7,998 bases of DNA from Selenomonadaceae bacterium (GTDB lineage Bacteria > Bacillota > Negativicutes > Selenomonadales > Selenomonadaceae): positions 1-7,998 of the forward strand of contig JAFXOC010000089.1 of the NCBI GenBank assembly GCA_017529085.1, in the 5' to 3' direction. Shown here one piece after another: positions 1 through 6,260 of the stretch; position 1 is the stretch's first letter; each line of letters begins with the position of its first letter. The position numbers and the translations under genes are program-made. The notes under the pieces were generated by a model. That model was not told the origin of the DNA and made no database searches. It worked only from the letters and a program-made list of their open reading frames with translations.

Positions 1-10
1 CTTCCGATCT
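1..10 (+). other. Residual Illumina adapter at contig end
   Basis: The window opens with CTTCCGATCT, identical to the last ten bases of the standard Illumina adapter that ends GCTCTTCCGATCT. Its position at base 1 makes a chance match unlikely. Genomic sequence probably begins at about base 11, three bases before the stop codon of the first gene. These bases should not be read as biology, and the true sequence downstream of the ABC-F gene is not in this window. Confidence 0.9.
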
Positions 11-13
11 GCC

Positions 14-1633
14 TCACTTCCCGTATTTCTCTCTTAGCTGTTCTTTTACCGTTTCATTTTCCAAAAATTCCGTATAAGTGGACATCCTGTCAACAACGCC
101 GTTTGGCGTTATATCTATTATCCTGTTTGCAATCGTATCGACGAATTCATAATCGTGGGACACAAACAAAAGTGTTCCGCTAAATGCAATAAGCCCGTTG
201 TTTAACGCCGTGATTGACTCTAAATCCAGATGATTTGTAGGTTCGTCCATTAAGAGTACGTTTGCGCCCGAAAGCATCATACGGGAGAGCATACAGCGCA
301 CTCGTTCGCCGCCGGATAAGACCCCCGCTTCTTTTTGACTCTCCTCGCCAGAAAAGAGCATGCGCCCCAAAAATCCTCTCACAAAAGTTTCGTCCGGATC
401 CCTTGAATACTGCCTGAGCCAATCCACAAGATTCATGGTTACTCCGTCGAAATAAGACGAATTGTCCGTAGGAAGATAGGCTTGAGTCGTGGTAACGCCC
501 CAACTAAACGCGCCGCTGTCCGCTTCTTCTTCGCCCATGAGTATTTTAAAGAGCATGGTTTTCCCAATGCTGTTTGGTCCCACAAACGCGACTTTATCGC
601 CCTTTTTTAGGGTAAAGCTGACATTATTCAGCACATTTTCCCCGTCAACGGTTTTGGAAATATTTTCAACGGTAAGGAGCTGATCGCCCGCTTCTCTGTC
701 GGGTTGGAATGCGATATACGGATATTTTCTCGTTGAAGGTTTAATATCTTCGAGAGTAATCTTTTCAAGCATCTTCTTTCTGGAAGTCGCCTGTTTGGAC
801 TTTGCCGCATTAGCCGCAAAACGGGATATAAAATTTTGCAACTCTTTAATTTTTTCCTCTTTCTTCTTATTGGCGTCTTTTGTCATTTGGAGCGCCAGCT
901 GGCTTGACTGATACCAGAAATCATAATTGCCCGCGTAGAGGGAAATACTGCCAAAATCCACATCGCAGATATATGTACAAATTTGATTTAAAAAATGACG
1001 GTCATGAGATACCACGATAACGGTATTGGGAAAATCAGCCAAAAAATTTTCAAGCCATTTGATAGAAGTTATGTCCAAATGGTTCGTCGGCTCATCCAAG
1101 AGCAGTATATCCGGGCTGCCAAAGAGCGCCTGCGCCAAAAGTACGCGCACTTTTTCAACAGGGGTAAGCTCCTTCATCAAAAGATTATGCTTATCTTCCG
1201 TTATGCCGAGACCGTTTAAAAGCCGAGCTGCTTCCGTCTCCGCATCCCAACCGTTTAAATCCGCAAATTCCGCCTCAAGTTCCGAAGCTTTCATGCCGTC
1301 CTCATCGGAAAAATCAGCCTTAGCGTAAAGCGCATCCTTTTCGTCCATTATCTCCACAAGTCTTGCGTGACCCATAATAACCGTACGCAACACTTCCACA
1401 TCGTCAAAGGCGTAATGATCCTGCTTTAAAACAGCCATACGCTCCCCTGGAGTAACCTCGACATTTCCACCGGTAGGCTCCAATTCTCCCGACAATAATC
1501 GCAAAAATGTGGATTTTCCCGCGCCGCTCGCGCCTATTATTCCATAACAGTTCCCGGGCGTAAATTTTAAATTCACATTCTTATACAGCACCCGTTTCCC
1601 AAACTGCAAACTTAAATTATTGGTAGCTATCAT
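14..1633 (-). CDS. ykpA: ABC-F family ATPase, YkpA/YbiT group
   Basis: This is a soluble tandem-ABC protein of the ABC-F class. Members bind the ribosome E site and act as translation factors rather than transporters; the exact role of the YkpA/YbiT group is not well settled. The protein has 539 residues from the chosen ATG. NBD1 has Walker A GASGAGKST (34-42), Walker B ILLLDEP (176-182) and the H-switch SHD (209-211). A charged linker, about 238-318 (KKKEEKIKELQNF, then SKQATSRKK), corresponds to the P-site-tRNA-interacting motif. NBD2 has Walker A GPNSIGKT (352-359), signature LSGGE (439-443), Walker B VLLMDEP (459-465) and SHD (492-494). The NBD1 signature is degenerate (LTPVEK, 156-161). 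The start at 1633 is preferred over an in-frame start at 1669 because AGGGAG lies 6 nt upstream and the family begins MIAxNN. No transmembrane segment is seen. A leader of three hairpins precedes the gene. It ends with TGA just inside the adapter remnant and is complete. Confidence 0.95.
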   Translation of the reverse strand: MIATNNLSLQFGKRVLYKNVNLKFTPGNCYGIIGASGAGKSTFLRLLSGELEPTGGNVEVTPGERMAVLKQDHYAFDDVEVLRTVIMGHARLVEIMDEKDALYAKADFSDEDGMKASELEAEFADLNGWDAETEAARLLNGLGITEDKHNLLMKELTPVEKVRVLLAQALFGSPDILLLDEPTNHLDITSIKWLENFLADFPNTVIVVSHDRHFLNQICTYICDVDFGSISLYAGNYDFWYQSSQLALQMTKDANKKKEEKIKELQNFISRFAANAAKSKQATSRKKMLEKITLEDIKPSTRKYPYIAFQPDREAGDQLLTVENISKTVDGENVLNNVSFTLKKGDKVAFVGPNSIGKTMLFKILMGEEEADSGAFSWGVTTTQAYLPTDNSSYFDGVTMNLVDWLRQYSRDPDETFVRGFLGRMLFSGEESQKEAGVLSGGERVRCMLSRMMLSGANVLLMDEPTNHLDLESITALNNGLIAFSGTLLFVSHDYEFVDTIANRIIDITPNGVVDRMSTYTEFLENETVKEQLREKYGK

Positions 1634-1639
1634 ATAATT

Positions 1640-1645
1640 CTCCCT
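1640..1645 (-). promoter_or_regulatory. Ribosome binding site of the ABC-F gene
   Basis: On the minus strand this reads AGGGAG, 6 nt before the ATG at 1633. It decides the start codon against the in-frame start at 1669, which would add 12 residues encoded by hairpin and Shine-Dalgarno sequence. Confidence 0.8.
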
Positions 1646-1649
1646 TTTT

Positions 1650-1727
1650 TTTGAAAGCTTTGCCCTCAAACTCCCACAAGGGGCGCCGCCCCTTGACCCC
1701 GGCAGGACTTAGCAGCCCTGCACCCGC
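1650..1727 (-). repeat. Three tandem hairpins upstream of the ABC-F gene (REP-like element or leader)
   Basis: In minus-strand order: a G-rich GCGGGT (1722-1727); hairpin 1 at 1702-1721 (GCAGGGCT, loop GCTA, AGTCCTGC; 8 bp with one G.U); spacer CGGGGT; hairpin 2 at 1677-1695 (CAAGGGGC, loop GGC, GCCCCTTG; 8 perfect bp); spacer TGGGAG; hairpin 3 at 1650-1670 (TTTGAGGGC, loop AAA, GCTTTCAAA; 9 bp with two G.U). Both spacers are 6 nt and GGG-containing. Hairpin 3 ends 4 nt before the Shine-Dalgarno sequence, on the far side of a short A-run. No U-tract follows any stem, so these are not standard intrinsic terminators. The modular look resembles dispersed intergenic palindromic repeats of bacterial genomes, but only one copy is visible here. 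A regulatory leader or a 3'-end stabiliser of the upstream operon transcript are alternatives. The remaining bases of this 147-nt gap (1728-1780) are AT-rich and hold nothing I can name. Confidence 0.65.
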
Positions 1728-1780
1728 AATTATTTTTTATTGATCATTTTTTCCGCTTTAGTGCAAAGTCTCAACCGAAA

Positions 1781-2527
1781 CTATTTATTCAGGATTTGTC
1801 TAAAGTAATTCATTATTTTGTCGCCGTAACCAATGCCGGGCACTGCCCAACGTCCGTTTAGTCCGTTCCATGTCGATATTCCAAGAGAGCCGTAAGCTTT
1901 TCTCGCTTTTTCAAAACGCGGATCAACCATATCTTCAACAGGCATTCTGTTGGTTGCATAAGCTATTATATGTTGAATATGCGCCCTTACGCCTATTCTT
2001 GCCGTCGGGAAAAAGTGACCTTTTACGGTAGAGCTTGTCGTTCCTAAGCCGCAATAATTGTTTTGCTCAGGAATCACCGTGCCGCCGTATGCGAAAAATC
2101 CCGTTTCGTGAAGCGCTTGCGCAAAGGCGACATCGGGACGCACCCCCTCTCTTGAGGCTTCTTCGTAATAAAGCGACACAAGTTCTTCGGGGGTTACGGA
2201 TATTTTTGGAAAAGGATTTTTGGCGAGCAGGAAATTTACGCATTGTTCTTCGGTCGCCATCGCCCGCCCCAGAATGCTTTCATCGTAAATCGAAGTTATA
2301 ACGGGAGTGCCGGGATATACGTTGTATTCTTTTTTGTTCTCTACGGGCTCGGCTTTGTCTATCTCCGCCATAATAGCGTCTATGCGTTCTCTGAAGGATT
2401 TTCTTTCGGTGGATACCTTCGTGTCGTTGTTCTCTTCATAAGCCCTTTTTGCGTCGGCAGCGTCGGTAAAACCTGCAAATACGCTAAGAGCCACGACAAC
2501 AGCCAACAATTTTTTTGTAACAGTCAA
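1781..2527 (-). CDS. Secreted glucosaminidase-domain peptidoglycan hydrolase
   Basis: This is probably an exported endo-beta-N-acetylglucosaminidase (Glucosaminidase family, PF01832, FlgJ/LytB-like) that cuts the glycan backbone of peptidoglycan. The protein has 248 residues from a TTG start. Residues 1-26 form a signal peptide: VTKK, a hydrophobic run LLAVVVALSVFAGF, then ADA-type cleavage sites. There is no lipobox Cys. Residues about 27-70 are a charged, helix-prone linker. The catalytic domain spans about 112-245, with AFAQALHETGFF giving the likely general acid Glu141, followed by NNYCGLGTT and GVRAHIQHIIAYA, all typical of the fold. TWNGLNGRWAVPG lies near the C-terminus. No wall-binding repeats are present, so it is a minimal single-domain enzyme. 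The start is TTG at 2527: AAGGAG ends 8 nt upstream, and TTGA overlaps the permease stop. A GTG at 2536 sits inside that Shine-Dalgarno sequence and is rejected. Lytic specificity is inferred from the family only. Confidence 0.88.
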   Translation of the reverse strand: MTVTKKLLAVVVALSVFAGFTDAADAKRAYEENNDTKVSTERKSFRERIDAIMAEIDKAEPVENKKEYNVYPGTPVITSIYDESILGRAMATEEQCVNFLLAKNPFPKISVTPEELVSLYYEEASREGVRPDVAFAQALHETGFFAYGGTVIPEQNNYCGLGTTSSTVKGHFFPTARIGVRAHIQHIIAYATNRMPVEDMVDPRFEKARKAYGSLGISTWNGLNGRWAVPGIGYGDKIMNYFRQILNK

Positions 2528-3771
2528 ACAAAACACTCCTTAATAAAAAAATTAACGATGAACAAAATTCCTATAACCCATGCGCCTATACTTATTTTTT
2601 TAAATTCTCCCGCAACACATTTTAACATAACGTATAGAACAAGCGAAAAACCAATAGTTCCCAAGATATTCTCGGTAGCGGGAATTAAAAAAATAATTAG
2701 TAAGGCAGAGAGAATTTCCGTAAAATCGCCTTGTAAAAAATCCTCATTTTTTTTCGCATGAGAAATCATAAATATTCCCGCGCCCACCATCGCAACCGCA
2801 AAACAAGCGGGAAAGTCAATCAATGAAGCCGCCGCGGGTTCCAAAAATATCATTGAGATAAACAGAAGAGCCGTAACGTAGGAAATTTTTGCGTTTTGTC
2901 CGCCGGAAGATATTCCCACGGCGGAAAAAGGGGAGCACATAAGCATAAATACGCCGAAAAGAGAAGCGAGAACATTTGACGCAAACAACGGCACCCCGAC
3001 TTTTGGCATTTTTTCTATTTTTTCGGGCAATCTAGACAAGGTGTCAACCATCATGTGAGAGACTACCCACATAATAAAGAGCAGTTCAAATATTATATCC
3101 GGTCTGGACAGTCCCGCTAAAATATCCAGCGTAAAAAATCCTTTGCCCGGCAAAATCGGTGGCGCCATGATTTCATCAAAGGCGATATACCCGTTAAGAT
3201 ACGAAACGGCGAGGGTCAAAAACGCCGCGGTTGCAATCGCAAGCGAAGGTTTTTGAAAAAACATGAGTATAAACGCCAAAATTCCAACCATGGAAACAGC
3301 AACGAGTGGCGAATACAAATCGCCCGTCATGGCGAAGTTAAACGGAGAGGGCAGGAGTATTTCCGCCAATTTTAAGCCTTCCATTATAAGAAATAAAGCG
3401 ATACCAAGGAAAAATGCCGAGACAAGCCGTTCGGGAAAAAATTCCACAATTTTCCTGTCCCATTTAAAAAAGACTATAACGCCTCCTATAACGGACGCGA
3501 TAAAGGCCGCGCCAAGCACGGTTTCTAAAGGAGTTCCCCTTGATATTATTTCTATGTAATAAAAAGAAGCGATTAGCGGCAAGTTCGGGAAAAAAATAAA
3601 GGGCATATTCGTTCTTCTGGCGAACAAAACCGTACCAACGCCTGCGCTAAGGAAAATTCCCGTAAAAGTCGAGGTGAAATTTCCGCCCGAAAGCTCCGTT
3701 ATGTGAGAAATAGCGATAGCCATTGGCAAAACAGAAAGCGCGTTTAAAAGAGCGGCAAAAAAAATCTTCAG
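2524..3771 (-). CDS. Divergent AzgA/NCS2-like membrane permease
   Basis: This is a polytopic inner-membrane protein resembling the AzgA branch of the nucleobase-cation symporter-2 (NCS2) superfamily. It has 415 residues from the proposed CTG start, slightly short for AzgA (about 430). Family-like landmarks are a first helix with SVLPMAIAISHITELSGG, then NMPFIFFPNLPLIASFYY (about 55-72) at the place of the AzgA PGMGLNA motif, VDTL (242-245) at the place of the FDTxGT helix, CSPFSAVGISSGGQNA (279-294), and GDFTEILSALLIIFLIPATENI near the end. Purine-binding positions are poorly kept: GMGLNA is replaced and the Glu of the AzgA YVESAAG stretch is absent. The substrate is therefore unpredicted and may not be a nucleobase. 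The start at 3771 is inferred from AAGGGGG 7 nt upstream and a CTGA overlap with the previous stop. Starting at the TTG at 3729 would remove much of helix 1 and has no Shine-Dalgarno sequence. Confidence 0.75.
   Translation of the reverse strand: MKIFFAALLNALSVLPMAIAISHITELSGGNFTSTFTGIFLSAGVGTVLFARRTNMPFIFFPNLPLIASFYYIEIISRGTPLETVLGAAFIASVIGGVIVFFKWDRKIVEFFPERLVSAFFLGIALFLIMEGLKLAEILLPSPFNFAMTGDLYSPLVAVSMVGILAFILMFFQKPSLAIATAAFLTLAVSYLNGYIAFDEIMAPPILPGKGFFTLDILAGLSRPDIIFELLFIMWVVSHMMVDTLSRLPEKIEKMPKVGVPLFASNVLASLFGVFMLMCSPFSAVGISSGGQNAKISYVTALLFISMIFLEPAAASLIDFPACFAVAMVGAGIFMISHAKKNEDFLQGDFTEILSALLIIFLIPATENILGTIGFSLVLYVMLKCVAGEFKKISIGAWVIGILFIVNFFIKECFV
2536..2541 (-). promoter_or_regulatory. 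Ribosome binding site fixing a TTG start
   Basis: AAGGAG on the minus strand lies 8 nt before TTG at 2527. It lies inside the 3' end of the permease gene, so the glucosaminidase is probably translationally coupled to the permease through the TTGA overlap. Confidence 0.75.
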
Positions 3772-4985
3772 TTTAACGCCCCCTTTTGCAAGACGAGACT
3801 AACAATAAAAATAACAGCGCCAACAATGCTTCCGACAATGGAGCCGTTCATTCTTATCCAAATGAGATCGCCCTCCACTTTTTCATATACCATTTTGTTA
3901 AGTTCATCGTCTGTAAGGGCGCTTATGGCATCGTTTACTATATCCGCCATTTTGGTATGGGCGTACAGGGCGCTTCTTGCCATTATGTGATATATTAGAT
4001 GTTCTAAAATTCCGTATAAATGCGCGTCAGCTCCAACCAAATCGAGAAGCCTTGCGTATTCCGCGGAAACAAATTCGCCAACGTTGTCGCTGGTCGCTTT
4101 TTCCATAACATCGTCTATTGTTTTTTCAATGTTAAGCGCGACAAATATTTCATCTTTCAAATTATCGCATGTAATTGCAAACTCTTTTGCGGTCAAATAA
4201 TAATATATTTTTTCGCGCGTAAAGGACAGAACCTTATCTTGCAACGCTTCGTTCTTCGCCAGTTCTTCAAATAAAGAAGCCATTTTCTTTTGGAATATCT
4301 CCGAAGCTTCGTCCAAATTTACAGCGTCGACTGCTTTGGCTATTATATTTAAGAAAAACGCGGAAACTTCCTCAAGTTTCTTTTCTTCATATTTTACAAA
4401 AGCTTCGTAGATTATTTGCCGGGTCTTTTCCTCCATAACGGCATTTTTGGCGAATAAAGCGAATTTTTTTAACAACAGCCTATCTTTGCCGCTATTTTTT
4501 AGCTCGTCAAAAATCTTTATGATTATGCTGAAAAAATTTTCCTTTAAATATAAAAACGCGTATTCTTTGCCCGTATTTTTCAATGTTTCGACTTCGGCGG
4601 AGATTTTTCCCGTTATTTCTTTTTTTAAAGTTTCACCTTTGAAAAAATTTAATATAAACGAAAAAACTTCAAATTGTTTTAAATGAGCTATCAACTTCCG
4701 CTCGGAGAAAAATTCCTGTTCCAACATGACGGTTGTAGCTTCGATAAACTCCGCCCGGCGACGGGGAAGAAGAGCCGTGTGATAAGGAAAACCCAAAGGT
4801 TTCTCAAAAATCGCGGTCACGGCGAACCAATCCGCTATTCCGCCAACTAACGCGGCTTCCGCCACGAACAGAAGCCCATCCGCCAAAATGTTGCCTTTAA
4901 ACTCTATATGCAGCGCCAAAAAAAACAAAAAAAGAGCGGCGGCAAAAAGGAGCGTTTTATCGGCATTATTCATACCTTTCGTCAT
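3768..4985 (-). CDS. DUF445 family membrane protein (first-listed paralogue)
   Basis: This is a 405-residue protein of the DUF445 family (PF04286; YjiN and UPF0754 relatives), whose function is unknown. Two hydrophobic segments lie near the N-terminus (about 11-26 and 32-60, the second holding the hallmark VGGIADWFAV at 47-56, followed by FEKPLGFPYHT). A long middle region (about 75-365) is rich in Lys, Glu and hydrophobic residues, predicted helical with no motif I recognise. The C-terminus has the family signature GDLIWIRMNGSIVGSIVGAV (372-391) running into a last membrane helix, with Lys-Gly-Ala-Leu-Asn at the end. The layout suggests a membrane-anchored helical domain. The start at 4985 is one base after the stop of the upstream paralogue, with AGGA 9 nt upstream; Met5 has its AAAGG too close. 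Its TGA overlaps the proposed permease start. It is a diverged duplicate of the next gene, best matched at the two ends and weakly in the middle. Confidence 0.88.
   Translation of the reverse strand: MTKGMNNADKTLLFAAALFLFFLALHIEFKGNILADGLLFVAEAALVGGIADWFAVTAIFEKPLGFPYHTALLPRRRAEFIEATTVMLEQEFFSERKLIAHLKQFEVFSFILNFFKGETLKKEITGKISAEVETLKNTGKEYAFLYLKENFFSIIIKIFDELKNSGKDRLLLKKFALFAKNAVMEEKTRQIIYEAFVKYEEKKLEEVSAFFLNIIAKAVDAVNLDEASEIFQKKMASLFEELAKNEALQDKVLSFTREKIYYYLTAKEFAITCDNLKDEIFVALNIEKTIDDVMEKATSDNVGEFVSAEYARLLDLVGADAHLYGILEHLIYHIMARSALYAHTKMADIVNDAISALTDDELNKMVYEKVEGDLIWIRMNGSIVGSIVGAVIFIVSLVLQKGALN
3779..3785 (-). promoter_or_regulatory. Ribosome binding site suggesting a CTG start
   Basis: AAGGGGG on the minus strand is followed by 7 nt and then CTG at 3771-3769, which overlaps the DUF445 stop as CTGA. 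No ATG, GTG or TTG is in frame between this site and the TTG at 3729; the in-frame stop upstream is TAG at 3799-3801. ATT at 3765 is a less well spaced alternative. Confidence 0.6.
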
Positions 4986-4986
4986 T

Positions 4987-6189
4987 TTAAAACATCCTCT
5001 CCGCCGCGTAGGTTATAAGGTAAAGTATCATACCCACAACTCCGCCCACAACTCCGCCGTTTACCCTTATCATCTGCAAATCGTCGGAAACTTTATCTTC
5101 CACAAAATCCGAAAACTTTTCATCGCTAAGTTCGTCCAGCCGCGATTTTACAAGATTTTCGATTACGTCCCGCCTTTTTTCAATCTCGCCCGCTATAAAC
5201 TTTTTCAGCCAAGCGTCGAATTTTCGTCTAAGGTCTTCGCTGCTTTCAAATTCATCGAGTTTTACCGCTAAGAATTCCTTTATGGACTCTTTTAAAACGT
5301 CACTGTCGATGAATTTTGCAAAAATATCTCCAAATTTTTCCTCGGGAAAGAGCGCTTCTTTAAAATATGATTTAACAGAGGATAATTTTGCAGGCAAATT
5401 TCTCAAAAAATTTTCAAATTCCGCCCGCATCTTCTCATATTCTTCGCCTTCGCAGTTTTTTACTTCCGTAACTTTTTGAAGTATTGCGGTGTTCACTTGA
5501 TTTAAAAGCGTGTCTTCGTCAAGATTTAAAAATCCCACAAGAGCGTTGCGACCAAAGGAATCTCCTTGATATTCTTCAATTCCTTCCTTTAGTTTTACCT
5601 TTAATAAATCCTGCGTCTCGGGGAGATTTATAAAATCCTCCAAAAGCGCGGCGACAGCTGATAACGCCTCCTTGTCGCGTTTTATTGCGACGCCTGCGAG
5701 TTTTTCTAAGCTATCCGCTTCAAACAACCGAAAAACACCATCGTAAAAATACGGCGCCAATTTTGTTTCCAGTTTTTTCGTATCAACGGACTCTAACCAC
5801 GCTGTTAAAATCTCGTCTACCGCCGCCATTATTCGAGATTTGCCGCCTCGCTCTTTTAGATACCCCAAAAAGAGCGCTGCCATATCTTCTTTATCCAAAA
5901 CACGCATAATGTTTTTAGAGCTTAAAATATCATGAACCACGAAATTAACAATTTGCTCCATAATACGCTGTTTATTGCGCTTTAGAATTTCCGTACGATA
6001 GCTTATTCCCAAAGGCTTTCTAAAGAGCGCCACCACGGCGAACCAATCCGCAAGCCCTCCTATTAACGACGCTAAAAATCCGTGGTGCATGAGCGTCCCT
6101 AAAAATCCCCCGGAAAAGTAGGTTGCCCCTGCGCCAAAAAAACTTATCGCAAGGGCAGTAGTCGCTATTTTTTGCTTTGTAAAACTCAT
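4987..6189 (-). CDS. DUF445 family membrane protein (second paralogue)
   Basis: This is a 400-residue DUF445 (PF04286) protein, the first gene of the four-gene cluster. The N-terminus has hydrophobic stretches at about 8-33 and 36-56, with the hallmark IGGLADWFAV at 43-52 followed by LFRKPLGISYRT. The middle (about 65-360) is a charged helical region ending in ELSDEKFSDFVEDKVSD. The signature DDLQMIRVNGGVVGGVVGM (369-387) leads into the terminal helix. The paired N- and C-terminal signatures match the neighbouring 405-residue protein, so the two arose by duplication and may form a hetero-oligomer (inference). The ATG at 6189 is well bounded, since an in-frame TAA lies 9 nt upstream, but its Shine-Dalgarno sequence is weak (GTGGG, 11-nt gap). 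No convincing promoter is seen in the 71-nt gap after leuA, so expression may depend on read-through past the hairpin there. Molecular function is unknown. Confidence 0.88.
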   Translation of the reverse strand: MSFTKQKIATTALAISFFGAGATYFSGGFLGTLMHHGFLASLIGGLADWFAVVALFRKPLGISYRTEILKRNKQRIMEQIVNFVVHDILSSKNIMRVLDKEDMAALFLGYLKERGGKSRIMAAVDEILTAWLESVDTKKLETKLAPYFYDGVFRLFEADSLEKLAGVAIKRDKEALSAVAALLEDFINLPETQDLLKVKLKEGIEEYQGDSFGRNALVGFLNLDEDTLLNQVNTAILQKVTEVKNCEGEEYEKMRAEFENFLRNLPAKLSSVKSYFKEALFPEEKFGDIFAKFIDSDVLKESIKEFLAVKLDEFESSEDLRRKFDAWLKKFIAGEIEKRRDVIENLVKSRLDELSDEKFSDFVEDKVSDDLQMIRVNGGVVGGVVGMILYLITYAAERMF

Positions 6190-6217
6190 AGAAATTTACC
6201 CACATAAATAATTGTTT

Positions 6218-6254
6218 TGATGTCTTCCCGCCTCTTCGGGGCGAGAAGACATCA
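6218..6254 (-). terminator. Strong hairpin after leuA, no U-tract
   Basis: On the minus strand the stem is TGATGTCTTCTCGCC paired with GGCGGGAAGACATCA around the loop CCGAAGA: 15 bp with one U.G. It begins 6 nt after the leuA stop codon and is followed by AAAACAATTATTTATG, not by a run of T. It may end or stabilise the leuA transcript, or only partly separate leuA from the DUF445 cluster. It does not meet the usual rule for an intrinsic terminator, so the terminator label is provisional. Confidence 0.5.
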
Positions 6255-6260
6255 GAGAAA

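Noticed and set aside
1633..1669. Upstream start giving a 551-residue ABC-F protein
   Set aside because: The added 12 residues are encoded by hairpin 3 and the Shine-Dalgarno sequence, and the family starts at the ATG at 1633.
1728..1780. Possible terminator or promoter in the AT-rich stretch after the glucosaminidase
   Set aside because: The only inverted repeat there is CTTT/AAAG with a 5-nt loop, too weak for a terminator, and no -35/-10 pair with proper spacing could be found for the ABC-F gene.
2243..2761. 172-codon plus-strand open frame across the glucosaminidase/permease junction
   Set aside because: It is antisense to two well-supported genes, has no ribosome binding site I can see, and its translation shows no domain; hydrophobic stretches mirror the antisense of membrane-protein codons.
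6190..6217. Promoter for the DUF445 cluster
   Set aside because: The AT-rich bases give at best a three-of-six -10 match (TATTTA) and no matching -35 element.
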